Assembly (NCBI GenBank): GCA_021234155.1
Contig: JAJEKV010000015.1
Coordinates: 11,306,101 to 11,370,100 of the forward strand
Length of the DNA: 64,000 nucleotides
Reading direction: 5' to 3'
From: Isoetes taiwanensis
Taxonomy: Eukaryota; Streptophyta; Lycopodiopsida; Isoetales; Isoetaceae
Below the pieces are notes generated by a model that saw only the letters and a program-made list of their open reading frames with translations, made no database searches and was not told where the DNA came from. How positions within the stretch are numbered: the first letter of the stretch is position 1; each line of letters begins with the position of its first letter. Below are positions 11,357-23,060 of this stretch, piece after piece. The position numbers were made by a program, and so were the translations under genes.

Positions 11357-12063
11357 AAGATAAACTCATTGTCTTGGATTTAAATGGTGTGTTGGTAAAA
11401 ACATTTGGTGCAAATGAACACATACGCTTTGGAAGCGGGATTGACAATGACATACACTAGCGTAAAGAAAGTGATATTCGAGACCGAAAGCGGTGTTCTT
11501 CTTGAAGACTTTGTTCTGAATGTTGTGTTGATATATGGTCATCAATGCAACTCTCCAATGTGGAAGATGTCTTGCAAGTACTATGTCCAGTTGAGGGATG
11601 ATTTCAATTTGTATGGGGACAGGGAAAAATGTGTGCGTGAACCAGTTTTCACCACCCTAACAAACCTTTGGTCATCCAAATCATGATGAAGCCACTTGGG
11701 AAAATATATGAGTCATACCCAAGATTCTCGGGTAAGACTTTGCTTCTTGATGATTCATTATACAAGTCTTACCTTAGCAGTCCCTGGAAATTTCTGCGGG
11801 TACCTGCATTCAAGATGGATGTCCATGATGAAGTGCTACCAGTACTCACCCCAAAGATAGAAGAAATACTGCAGGCCAAGACTGAGGAAGAAATGAAGTT
11901 ACTGGTGAAGAATACACATAGATACAAGCCTTGGCCTAAGACAGATAGAAAGATTATGAAGCTATGCTTGGAAAGACTTTCTGGAAAACAGTTGCAGTTC
12001 TGCAGGTTTGTGAAGGAGGAATTGGAGAAGGTTTATGGTGATGACGCTTGTCATTCTCCATGA
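11357..12063 (+). pseudogene. FCP1/NIF-type phosphatase-like pseudogene
   Basis: Frame 11357 onward gives KDKLIVLDLNGVLVKTFG, which matches the start of an FCP1-homology (HAD) domain; DLNG stands where many family members have DxDG. Further landmarks in order are VDIWSSMQLSNVEDVLQVL, FVWGQGKMC, NKPLVIQ, and KTLLLDDSLYKSY with the conserved acidic pair. At least three in-frame stops break it before 11680. The last 131 codons (11668-12063) are open and end at TGA. Active members dephosphorylate Ser/Thr of nuclear proteins such as the RNA polymerase II tail. This copy should be inactive unless the stops are sequence errors. Confidence 0.6.
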
Positions 12064-12384
12064 TTATTGGCCTGTTTGTCATTTATTTAGGCCAAGGAAT
12101 CCTACACTTTTCATGTACCATCTTTATCTTAATTTAAGAATGTTTTTGCTATATTGTTTATGTAGTTCAATGCAGACTTGTCTATAAGTTTTTGCTATAT
12201 TGTTTATATATACTTCAATGCTGACTGAAAGGGATGCTTAAAACTTATCAATTGCTTAAAAAAAAAAATTGCCTGCAAGTGCTAGTCTGGTATGAGTCTT
12301 AATGGCGATAATTGCTTATTGTCATGCAAAGGATGATACTTTTATGTAGTTGCTTAATGTCATCATGTGCTTACTGTCATGCAG

Positions 12385-14412
12385 TTAAGGTGCAGTGCTT
12401 ATTGTTAAGCCATATAACCAATGCTTCTCATACTCTATTTCCTGTTCCTTAAGCCATGCAACATGCTTTTGTAGGCAGTGTTCCACAAATAATGAGTCAT
12501 GCACTTTATCATCAGAAATGTAAAAGTGAGTCTCTTTTATGATCTTCCTACCATTGTTGAGTCTATTCCTGATCTGCTCCAACCTTCTGTTCTTTTTCTC
12601 TTCTTTGGACCAGTCTTCTTCTTATGCGCGACAGAACGTGGAATATCGGCACTTTTGTCATGCCTATATATGTTATGTGAACAAGTATAGAAACTTGGCA
12701 CGTATGCGGTGCATTGACCGGGGCTCATTCTCGGATCTTGATCTTTGTAATTTTACTGCAAAGTCAATAATGATACAATTGTATCTTTCCGAAATGATGA
12801 CACACACTTGTTTAAAACCGATTGGCCCGCCAATGTGCTATGTAATTGTGTGGAACAAAATCGATATTACCTTCTTCACTTCCTCTTGAAATTCTTTGGG
12901 ACTTCTCTCCTTACGTACTAATCTCAAGACAAGTTTGTACCTCAAAGCCTTTCTTGGATCCCCTGAATTCTCCGTCTCCGGTCCACGGTTGCTTTTCAAA
13001 TGTCTTCCAAGTAACTAGTAATCTTGAACCCGTGCCATCCATTTCCCGTGGACATTTTCTAATTCTATCCAACCCACATTTTTTATACACGCCAACATCA
13101 AGCGCTTATGATCAAACCACTCCTCATCATCACCTTTCTTTGACCACTTGTCTCCATAAATCACCGGTACACTTGATTGTATGCTCCTTGGCTGCACATT
13201 ACGGGCCGGGGCCACAAATCTCACAGTGGCGGTTGCAATTGTCATGAACTCCACTTCGATTTTCTCGAGTCGTTCAATCCTTGCATGATGTATTCAAATT
13301 TCAAGTGGTAAATGCAACAAAGATGTATGCCTCTCACGCACGATCCTCCTTACAAAACTTCGGTTTCAACCTCTCAAAAGTCTGCGATGCAATTTTGATA
13401 TGAGGATTCTCCTCTCTAAACCTGAGGTAGAATTGCAACTCTGGGGAAATCGTGAATGCCAAATAAATGCTACATATAATGAACCCTACAATATAGGATG
13501 AATACTTACTTGGCTGACTTCAAGAAGGTGAATTGGATGTTCCATCTTTATTCCCTGCCTCTCGATACATATTTCCTCACGCCTTTCTTGTATGGAGAAA
13601 CTCTTGTATTTTCGTCGGTCCCGTAACTTGATAACATCTTCTCTATTGTGATCTAACATGCTATCCATCCGCTTCCTCCTCCTGAACATTGACCAAGGTC
13701 CTTCCCCTTTGTTAGCTTGCACCCTTCTTTGAAAAGCATTTGAAATTGTTTTTCCGGGATGCCGAGCAATCTGCCACTTCTCGCTTGATTCAATGGCTTG
13801 ACACCATTTGTACCGGCCACCCATTATCGTGGTGGACTTCCTTGCACAAAGCATGTCATGATTCCTCTCAAACTTATGTTCTTGCATTGTTTCCTTCAAA
13901 TTCTTCACCATTTGCTCGGCCATAGTAACCTGCTTAGATTTCTTTATAGAAGAAATTGGTAAATCCCATGCCCTCCAAAGAAGACTGTCAATGATGCGGC
14001 CTTTGTCATTGTCATCAACATTTGTACTAATTTGGTTGAATACTTCATAAATTTCTCCTGAAATTTCTCTTATTCTGCGGTCACTCAGTCTCAATTTCTT
14101 ATTCTTCTTTGAAGGCGAATCTTTAGAAGGGGAATTCTTCTTCATTGCTACCTTCTTTGCATACAATCTCCCTCTCGATCTCTCTTCCTTGCTGCATCAA
14201 TGGCTCTGTAAATTGAACGGGGAGAGGAATTGGGTTTCATCTATCCCGGATTTCTGTGTGTTGCAAAATTGGTGAGGGCAAATTGTTGAATTTCGGTTCA
14301 GGCAATTCTTGGAAACAATTAGTCCCTCCATTTTGCTTGAATTCAAGATGGGCGCCATCCATGAATATGGCGGGCTATAGGCATTCATGTTTCCGGCACC
14401 AAACATGTTCAT
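12385..14412 (-). pseudogene. transposase relict, same family as the 24.7-29.7 kb transposon
   Basis: The open part at 13486-14166 aligns with the N-terminal region of the transposase at 28.3-28.9 kb: the region around EQMVKNLKETMQEHKFERNH, and GEGPWSMFRRRKRMDS against GDGPWSMFKKKTRSDK. Downstream (13.4-13.0 kb) the Cys-rich segment survives in alternating frames (CHYHLKFEYIMQGLN; CEICGPGP; WKTFEK). At 12385-12582 the segment IIKETHFYISDDKVHDSLFV matches the stretch just before the WSDGC motif. The catalytic WSDGC and HGKG parts are not found. Older and more decayed than the copy at 24.7-29.7 kb. Confidence 0.65.
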
Positions 14413-14535
14413 GATTCTCTCAGCCTGTCATTTGACGGGCGCGCATCCTACATGTCAATACTTCAATCACGCACGTCGTGTTTAAAACACACCGATTTTA
14501 AGCACTTGTAAGCGGCGTCCGGACGGTGATTTCTG

Positions 14536-14995
14536 CTACCCAGTACCGATTTTGCACCCATCATTAAATATTACAATGGATGCCCACAAACCATGAGGTG
14601 CTCCCTCTGTGACACATTTAACAAAACCATTTGCAGCTATACCAGCAACAAATACCAGGCCAAAAGCATTTGCTGCCTTGTGCAGTCTGTAGAGTAGAAT
14701 GGATGGGATGCTGGATCCAGCTTTTTGGTCATGAATCACATTATCATCATCTGTCTCACATATTTCATTATCAGCAAAACATCTAGAGTTTTAGAAGTAG
14801 CACAAACAACTTTACAAAACACTTGCCACCTTGAGTAACTCCCAGCTCCAGTGGCTTGGACAGTACAGGAAATGAATGGGCAGCCACAATCGAATGCATA
14901 AGTGTGTCAATAATACGACTCTTCAATGCTGCAGAAGCAGGAGAAACCCTTGTTTCTGGTGTAGTTCCATGAACATTTGCAGTACCTGCACAGTA
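14536..14995 (-). pseudogene. two weak exons of an unknown protein
   Basis: At about 14827-14986 a minus-strand open segment between an acceptor (TTTACTGTGCAG) and a donor (CAAG|GTGGCA) reads RVSPASAALKSRIIDTLMHS and further. The next open segment, 14536-14770, reads SSIPSILLYRLHKAANAFGL and further. The two do not join in phase over the 58-bp gap, so the model is doubtful. No family recognised. Confidence 0.3.
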
Positions 14996-15160
14996 AATAG
15001 CTTACCAATTACTGCTAAATTATGCTGATGGACCATCACAAGCCTACAAGAATGGTAGCACTGAGAAAATAACAAAAAATTTGTAGGCCAAAGAAATTTA
15101 CGGAATATGGTTATGGAACAGTAAATGCACTCATGTGGTTAACTATCTGCTCCTTGTCTG

Positions 15161-15234
15161 GTCATGAATCACATTATCATCACCTGTCTCACATATTCCA
15201 TTATCAGCAAAACATCTAGAGTTTTAGAAGTAGC
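15161..15234. repeat. 74-bp duplicate of the 14.72-14.80 kb exon region
   Basis: GGTCATGAATCACATTATCA through TAGAGTTTTAGAAGTAGC repeats 14726-14802 with only a few changes, in the same orientation and about 435 bp away. It is a partial local duplication of the putative exon edge. Confidence 0.8.
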
Positions 15235-16899
15235 CGTGGAGACAGACAAGCTGCCCCTGCATTTTCTGTCAACACAGGATACCCTGCTTTCTTCCTATAG
15301 GAATTGATGTTACTCAGTACCTACTTATTCGTTGCATCTGTTAAGCATCCACTGATTTGTTAATGTCGCCATTTGTCTAGAACATTGCAGACTATGGATT
15401 ATACAGTTAAAACTACACAAAACAAGCATACGTTTAGGACTTTCCATGATGGACATTCCTACCATTTTATACTTAACACTAGATACACTATGTCAAATGC
15501 AAACTTTCTTGAGAAATCCACTAGCAATGCTATGCTATTTTTCTTGAAAAATCCACTAGCAAGTATGTCTGCATCCAGAATTTCAAAGATACAGTAATAC
15601 AAGAACAATACAGCTTAAAACTGACCTAAAACTAGTAGAAAGTAAAATATTGTGAACTCGGCCTTCAAATATGAGAAGGCTTTGTTTAACAAAAACTACA
15701 GGGTCAATATATGCATAGGATCCACAAAACTAATGAAAATGCATAAGAAAAAGAAGCAGATCTACTTGTTTACCGAGACTTAAAGCCCAATCCTGCCATG
15801 ATCTGCACCGCCATAGCCAGATAAACTAGGTAGATCTAGCTACACTCTGGCAATCGTTAAATAGCTTGTCTGACATCTAGAGTACAAAGTGGATGCCATA
15901 TTTGCTGGTCATGTGCATGCTTATGAACGTTTTGTAAGTGCCAAATACATGCTCCATTCCCTTTCTTTGGAAGGATCACTGTTTGGGGTCCGGGCACGGG
16001 ATCGCCTGAGGGACAGATCTCTGTGAGATCCTTGAAGTCCGGCAGGGCAAATCCTGAGACACTCTTGTCACGCGGGATTTTTGCTAACAGAGGAAAGAAC
16101 AAGAAAAACTCAGATAAAACAGCAATTGCAATACACAATGAAACACACAAGACACTTGTGGAGAACACGGCAATCCATTGATCAAAACAAGTGTACAATG
16201 AAGGCTCAAAAGAGCGCACAACAGGCGACCAGCATGTCTGCTCTGTAGTGACACAAAAGAACACTCTGAACCCCTTTTCGAAGGAGCAAAAATGCTACAA
16301 TATATAGGAACACGGAGTGGCCTACGGGCCTGAATCTGATCCTCATCATGACAACGCGTGCTCCACTACTTGGGCACTCGAACAGGAATCTGAGCTGTCC
16401 GCGGCCGTGCTAACAGACAAGTAGTGGCCCGCCGTGGGTCCTACCTTTGGGTCTTCTGCTTCTTGGAGGAGCTTTGACCCGCCGTGGCGCCTTGTGGATC
16501 CCTCTTCTTGGACACCGTGGCCAGTGGGGCCTCGCCCTCATGCAGCAAGTATAGACCTGTGTGTCTGCCAGGCACAGGGCTAACAATCACCTTTACTGAA
16601 GAAACAAGTCTATTTCAATGCAGAATCATTGCATTCTTCCTAATTACTGAACAAACAAGTCTAGTTCAATGCAAGTCTACTTCACATACTTCTACATAAG
16701 CTCCTTATATGCATTTCAATGCCCTAGACGGCCACAGCATCAGCATAACAAATTTGATAAGTAAAACTATGTCTGCGTTACCCTGGGGTTCGTGGAACAA
16801 CATCAAATCCTTAGAATTGCTTTGCTGATCTAATCTCTTAAATCTCTTGGTTAGATCCACAAACAGAGTTTCGCGGGGAATGCTTTGCCACGTGGCGAA
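15235..16899. other. no recognisable gene; possible retroelement debris
   Basis: The minus-strand open frame at 15857-16264 has low-complexity hydrophobic content and no motif I know. A duplicated block (ACAAGTCTATTTCAATGCA near 16602, ACAAGTCTAGTTCAATGCA near 16654) is present. The GC-richer 15.98-16.5 kb part resembles untranslated retroelement sequence, but I see no long terminal repeat pair or primer site. Confidence 0.3.
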
Positions 16900-17104
16900 A
16901 CGTGAGCATTCGGCACAAAAAACTTTTGTTACGGCCAGCTAATATTGGCCGACCCTTAAAAATTCCAAAGGCACCGCCACGTTGGCATTACTATTTTAAC
17001 TGCCAGGGTTCGTGGAACATATTGCTGCGGACGAATGTATGACTTGTAAGTTTTGTAGTGGCTATAATATTAAAATTAAGTTCTAATTGCTATAGTCGAA
17101 TCTC

Positions 17105-17220
17105 ACCCTTATTTTACCTTTTGAGCATCCCACACCCAATTATCGCCACATTTTAGTTCACTCTCACCATTAGCTGTAATCCAATTTTTAGGTTCCCAAG
17201 ATATTTCCTTTTAATCCGTA
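17105..17220. repeat. 116-bp segment shared with 21.03-21.15 kb
   Basis: The block from ATTTTACCTTTTGAGCATCC to GATATTTCCTTTTAATCC occurs here and at about 21032-21146 with few differences. In the second location it directly follows the dispersed repeat copy 2. Confidence 0.75.
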
Positions 17221-17224
17221 AACC

Positions 17225-17370
17225 GCTAGTCCCTTGAAATTCCTCGATTTTTGAGGATTTGTTTATTTTAGGTAATATGCTTGCTGCTCTCTTTTTGTTT
17301 AGGTCCCATAGGCCAATCGGCCTCCGTGGACGCTAAAAACCCTGTTCTAGTCTATTCTATTCTAATGCAA
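17225..17370 (+). mobile_element. LINE 3' end with pentanucleotide tail
   Basis: TTGCTGCTCTCTTTTTGTTT, then AGGTCCCATAGG and GGCCTCCGTGGACGCTAAAA, is followed by a short TCTATTCTATTCTA tail. This is the same box order as at the ends of the long LINEs at 33.6 and 50.06 kb. Only the terminal part remains. Confidence 0.65.
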
Positions 17371-18285
17371 TTTCTTATATGCTTGGGTGTTTGTGCAACA
17401 ATCAATCTCATATTTGTTGTGATTGATTATTTGCATTGTAAATTATTCTAATGTTGTGGAATTGTCATTAAGTGCAAATGTCCAGTGTTAGATTTGAGCG
17501 TTAGATTTGAGTGCTAGATTTGTCGAACATAAACACCTGAATTTTTGGTGTTCTTATTCTATTCTATTCTATTTAAACCAATAATAATAAGAATAAATAA
17601 ATGGGAGTGTAACTTCTAATGCAACTTCTTATGTGCTTGGGTGTTTATGCAACAATCAATCTCATATTTGTTGTAATTGGTTATTTGTATGGTCAATGAT
17701 TTCAATGTTTTAGAAACTCTTTTGTCAATAAAGACATCTAACACAATGTTACACTACTTGACTCAGAGAAACTTTTTTAGGCTCTCTTTGCAAACTGCTG
17801 GTTTGTTAAATAAAGATGTCTACAACAATATTTGTGGAATTAAGCTATTCGCGACAAAGAATAGAATGGTTTTTAAGCTATCTGAGACAAAAAAAGATAA
17901 TGAGATGACTACAACTGGTTTGTTAATAAAGATGTCTACCATATTTTTTATGGAATTAAAGCTATTTGGGACAAAGAAGCCAACGAGATGACTGGTACAT
18001 CTCACCTTTTTTTATGGTATTCAAAAAGTTAAATAATCCCATTGAGGATACACACAACTCTTTTTTACCAAATATTAAGATGCTAGAATGTTCAAACGCC
18101 CCATGTTGAGTTATAAAAGAAGCCTAGGCAACATTTACATGTGATTGTAGTGTCCATCTCTTCCGAAAACCCATATTGTGCAACAGGAATAAAAGCAGTC
18201 TAGGCAACATTTACATGTGACTGCAGTCCTAGGCATCAATAAATATCTAGAATCCTAGGCATCAATAAATAGCTAGAATCGTGAG
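17363..18285 (+). repeat. cluster of local tandem duplications
   Basis: Four separate direct duplications lie within 920 bp. A 96-bp block (CTTGGGTGTTTGTGCAACAA) at 17363-17458 recurs at 17617-17712. A block of about 120 bp with TGGTTTGTTAATAAAGATGTC recurs near 17800 and 17918. GCAACATTTACATGTGA occurs near 18128 and 18207. CCTAGGCATCAATAAATA occurs twice near 18229-18270. A (TTCTA)n remnant sits at 17548-17571. No gene seen. Confidence 0.75.
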
Positions 18286-18417
18286 TAAACCTCAAATATT
18301 CAATAACCCCTTCCACATTGATATAAATCTATTACCATCATGCAGGTTTTGGAACCAAAGAAATGTTTGCAGCGGCCTTGGCCGCCGCGATAAATTTCTT
18401 GTATATATTACTATCCC

Positions 18418-18870
18418 TTGCAACCTGTTATGAAGGATTCTATCCAAGAAATGCCCTTTTTATATCTCAATTCATTCAAGTCCCTTATTTTTCTTTTGGA
18501 GATTCAACTTTGCACTTCAAATCATCCATTCAATCTAAATGAAATCCAAGTAGTAAAATCCAAGCAGAAGTTTCTTCTTGCTCGCACCAGCTTCATACAT
18601 TTCCCCATGTTTTCAACTAGGAAGATAAGGTTAAAAATAATTTGGATAGCCTCTAATCCTCAGTATGTTTGCTCTCCAAATCCATTCAAATTGTCATTCC
18701 AGTTTGTGGATTTGCTTACTAACTTAGATGATTGATTTCTCTATAATATTTGATTTGTGTCTTTGTCTTGTTTCTATTCTAAACGCTCTATATTGCAGGC
18801 TCTTCCAAACTGTTTGTCAGTCTCATAACATGGTACTCGATACACTTCGCAGAGTTGTCCCAATTAGAAG
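18418..18870 (+). repeat. third, diverged copy of part of the dispersed repeat
   Basis: Aligns with 5.73-6.15 kb and 19.78-20.15 kb (shared words such as TTCATACATTTCCCCAT and CAAATCCATTCAAATTGTCA), but with many more substitutions and indels than those two have between themselves. It lies about 1.4 kb upstream of the equivalent part of copy 2. Confidence 0.75.
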
Positions 18871-18922
18871 AACAAAATAAATTTTAAAATATATATAAGA
18901 ACTTTTTGTGATGTAAAGTATA

Positions 18923-21035
18923 ATGCAAAGCAAAAAGTTGGATAAGCATAGATATCAAAGCACGCGCCTTGGAAACTCTGTGGAGTCGCCCAAAATACCT
19001 TCTAGGAACCCTATTCAGATTGGTGGTGTTCTTTTGTTTTTTTTGTTTTTCTTCAGTTTTCAAAGCCTCTTCATGTGCTGCATTTTAACGGGATGTGGGT
19101 GTTTGCCGAAAGCACTTTCAAAAGATTCTGCTCTATTTCGAAAATTAAAAGCGTGCGCATATACATGCGTACGAAGTTTAGAAAAAAAAGGGACAGATAG
19201 GCAGTAAGACTATCTTTCCAATTCTGTTGACAACACATTACTGCATTCCTCGGCATTCTAAAAGGTTTATTTACATGTTGCAACAATGACAAACAGGTTG
19301 GGACATGAATACATAAAAAAACCTATCAGTTTGCCATGCCATGTAGGAATGGTGTTGGAATATAATATGAGAAATCCTTTCTAATGATAAAATAAGCAGA
19401 CAGCTTGCGTAAGAGAATGGAATACATAAAAAAAAAAGTGAATGCCAAGACATAGACGCTAAGAACAATAATGTCTAAGTTGAGTATGTAATATTGATAT
19501 TACTAAGAAAGAATGTGAGAAGAGATATTTAAAACATGTGTGTCTTGGAAGCTTCAAGGAAGCATAGAGAAGAAGCTTCCACCATGAAGAAGTCGACCAT
19601 ACCACGCAAACACGAGGCTAACATGTGAGACATCAATGGCTATATGTTAACTTCCTCGGAAAGCACCTATAGCATCACATATATATTACTATCCTCGTGC
19701 ACCATTATTTATCTTTGGGATTATTTTGGGACCCATTACTAGGGATTCATATCCATACAATCCCCTTTCTTGTCTTGGTTAGTTCAATTCAATTCAATTC
19801 AATTCTTTTCTTTGGGCGAATAGATTCAAGTTTGCTCTTCAAATCATATGCTCAATCTAGACAATCTAGATAAACCGAAGCAGAAATCCAAGCAGAGATT
19901 TCTTTCTTATTCAGCTTTATACATTTCCCCATATTTTCAGCTGGAGTAAACGAAGACAAGGTTAGGGAAAATAATTTGGATAGCTCCTAATCCTTACTCA
20001 TCTTTGCTCTTCAAATCCATTCAAATTGTCATTCCGGTCTCTAAATTTGCTCATTAACTTAGTGGATCGATTCTCTGTGATATTACATTTGTGTCTTTCT
20101 CTCATCTCTATTCTAAGCGTCCTAATTTGGAGGATCTTCCAAAATTTCAGTTTTTTGCTGGAATTATTTGTCGATCCGGATGTAACATTTTTCCTCATTG
20201 CATCTTGAACCTGCTATTGCAGTTAGAAGGACAAATCTGATTTTATGCATAGGAACTTTTAAGTCTCTGATCTTGAAATATGCACTCTCTGATCTCTTAT
20301 GCAGAGCAACAACTTCAAAGAAAAACAGAGTATACTTAGACATTTCCGGATGAGAACCAGCAGGGATTCTCATATATTTATTTAGGATCAATGCTATTTA
20401 ATAGTACAGAAAATATGGAGACTCCATAGTTTCAGGAATGGATGTATTCCATTTCCACTCAAGAAAGATCTAAACCATATCCAGCTTTAGATTTCTTGAT
20501 AAATACTGTCATTTGACGGTTAAGTCATAAACAAGATACAAATGCTCTGTTTCTTACAAGATCTAAAGGCATTTTGATGCACATAACAGATCAGAGCACA
20601 TTAAGATCATATACATATTGAGATCATAGTAGATAGCTGGATTAAGATCATAGTTAGCAGATTAAGATCATAGACAAGCAGATGAGCATAAAATGTGTCA
20701 TAAGTTTTGGATAAAAGCCACAAAGTCGTCGAAGATGGCCTTTTTAACTCGGCCCCGTTTAGGAAGAACAAAATTGCCTGTATCACGCTGCATTTTCAGA
20801 ATTTCACGAAGCTCCCGATTCAGGCTCTGATCGTGGGGAGCATTCTTTCGAACAAATTCCTTGACGGCTTGCGAATCCTTTGCTTCCGACATCTTCGCCA
20901 AAACAGAAAACTAGATAGGGCTAGAAGAAAAATTCAGCGCCACACTTCATTATGTCCTGCTTTCAACCCGTTTATACCCCGGTTTTTTGGAATATTATTG
21001 GCCCCACTGGTGGATTCTTAAAACATCATTTTATT
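18923..21035. repeat. dispersed repeat, copy 2 (uninterrupted)
   Basis: Homologous to 4.55-7.01 plus 8.27-8.31 kb. It lacks both insertions found in copy 1 and therefore shows the empty target sites at about 19.50 and 20.99 kb. It contains the conserved small ORF 20698-20901. About 75 bp (near 6340-6360 and around 6258 of copy 1) is missing here. Confidence 0.8.
20698..20901 (-). CDS. small conserved ORF of the dispersed repeat, copy 2
   Basis: 67 aa starting MAKMSEAKDSQAVKEFVRKN, partner of the ORF at 6709-6903. Substitutions are mainly amino-acid changing (C/R, R/K, F/L, P/R, T/K, S/N), so purifying selection is not evident, but the frame has stayed open in both. Unknown function. Confidence 0.35.
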   Translation of the reverse strand: MAKMSEAKDSQAVKEFVRKNAPHDQSLNRELREILKMQRDTGNFVLPKRGRVKKAIFDDFVAFIQNL

Positions 21036-21410
21036 TTACCTTTTGAGCATCCAACACCCAATCAATTATCATCACATTTTAGTTGAGTCTAGCCATTAGC
21101 TGTAATCCAATTTTTAGGTTCCCAAGATATTTCCTTTTAATCCATGCAATGATCCTAGATAGATAGAGACAATTTTTAACGTCCACGGGGATTTTTGATC
21201 TTAGGAGGTATGTGTTTTCTTAATTATGGCATGGCCCCTTTTTCGCACAGATATATGCAAACTTTAGAATGGAGAATACAGAGACAAGAGTGGTCTGGTG
21301 ATTGATTTGCAGTGAGAAAATGACGTGTCTGTAGGTGTGCACTCATGTGTTAGGCTCAAGTAATGCATGTCATTTCATAGCCATTAGATCTTCGCAGGCA
21401 TAAAAAATTC

Positions 21411-21459
21411 TCTATTCTATTCTATTCTATTCTATTCTATTCTATTCTATTCTATTTAG
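21411..21459 (+). repeat. (TTCTA)n tract
   Basis: About nine TTCTA units preceded by CATAAAAAATTC. It resembles the tail of a LINE insertion whose body has been lost or is truncated to almost nothing. Confidence 0.85.
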
Positions 21460-21950
21460 CTTTTTATATAATAAAGTTTTGATGTACATCTCTTTTGAAT
21501 TCAACCCTAGATTGGACAGCTTCAATTTCATCATCCAATTCGAGGGCTCACAATCCTTCATACATATAGCTGCTTTGGACCCATATATGAATATATTGTT
21601 ATGTAACTACAGCCACATCTTCTGCCCTAATTGGTATTGGAGTGACCAAATCCACCGGATCTTCCTCATGGCTATGATGGCGACCCTAACGGAGTTGTCG
21701 CCTAAGGCAACTACATAGTACTGCGTGCTTTTAAATCAAGAGGAGGGATTTGCGGAGTAGCTGTGGGTTCAAGAGCTAGGAAGCTTTGTGACCTGCTTCA
21801 ATATAAAGGTGGTCCTGTTAAGTTTTGGGAGCTGAAACTTCTTCTCTTTCATCCGAGAAAGAGAGGAAGCTAAAAAGCCAAAAGCCAGAGATCTTTTGCA
21901 CATCAGTTGTGGACTACTAATAACCAACATGGAATTTCCTAATAAAGTTA
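21460..21950. other. no recognisable gene
   Basis: AT-rich sequence after the pentanucleotide tract. Open frames here are short and show no motif. Confidence 0.35.
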
Positions 21951-21955
21951 TAGTT

Positions 21956-23060
21956 GAACTGAATTGAATTGATTGTTTTTTATCATCCACATTGACCAAT
22001 TGGTCTATGTGACCCAATAGAAAAGCGCAGCAGGCATATTACTGCCCGAATTAGAAAATTCTTGCCCGAAAGGGTTTTCGAGGGAAAAAACGTGGCAGCA
22101 ATAAGACTGCTGATAAGCTATACCAATATACATGATGGAGTATATATATATATATACGTCAAGTGGTTGTTCAGGGGCATATCTGAGCTCTCATATCCAT
22201 TACCTCCTAAATGTACAATCCTAGTGATCGCACTGAAGTCGTGCTCAATATCATGTGTAGCAACTTGTCGGGCCTGACCAACAAAACATAGAATGTCTAG
22301 ATCTGTTTATACGATTGGCAGCTTTGGAAAGTGTGACATTCATCCTCAACAGTTTCCATCTAGCAGCACTGACAAAGCCTGTTCTAACGTGGCTCCCCAA
22401 TCCATCTGCATGTCTCAATTCAGAAATGATGAGCACCTATGTGAATGGAGGCGATGAGTTTGCACTTTTTCATGGGCAGATGTGAATGCAGATGGCCTCG
22501 TTCCAGCATAGGATTTATGTGTTTCTTGTAATGTGCCCCTTTGGCCTGCTCCAAGGCCCTGAGGTCCCAAAGCTTACTGAGGAAACAAGTGTCAAGGTAA
22601 TGCCTCAGACTGTCACAATCTGCCTCTATTTCCAACTGTATGCACCTATGTTCCTGCACATTCCATCTGGCTAGCCACTGAGCTCTCTTATCCTTCCAAT
22701 AGGCCTTGTGGAGCTGCGGTCCCATTGCCATGGTGTGAACTAGGTTTGAGGGATGGTCATCATCCATATTGACCACCTTCTAGAAATAGAGGATGTATCT
22801 ATCGTAGATTTCACTCTGAGTGCCTGTGCTAAGAAGGCTTTCTACACTTATGTTAAGTCATTCCAAGTAGCAAGGGACAACGCCGGGCCCCAAACCTCAA
22901 CCTTGTATAGAAGAACGGGCTCCACCAATACCCTGAACAAATGTGATTGATGGCACCAATCATAGAGTTCCACCCTCTGGCTATTTCCATTTGAAAGTTG
23001 CAACTTGCATTAGAAAGGAAGTGTAAGGAAGTGTAATTTGTGTCAACTAAAACTACCATC
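21956..23060 (-). pseudogene. 5'-truncated LINE, C-terminal ORF2 region, minus strand
   Basis: The left end carries a GAATTGAATTGATTG tail, then the reverse complement of the terminal boxes (ACATTGACCAATTGGTCTATG, then a GGGTTTTCGAGGGAAAAA block). Minus-strand reading gives LLYKVEVWGPALSLATWNDL and QKAFLAQALRVKST in the part beyond 22776, equivalent to VWG...ASAWESL...QKSFLTYNLGVK of the LINE at 30-33.6 kb. An open stretch at 22420-22776 (HKAYWKDKRAQWLARWNVQE) follows. The left breakpoint of the 16.4-kb duplication cuts this element near 22926. Confidence 0.6.

Noticed and set aside
15857-16264. 135-aa minus-strand ORF as a gene
   Set aside because: No domain, no splice context, mixed hydrophobic composition; it more likely lies in retroelement-derived non-coding DNA.
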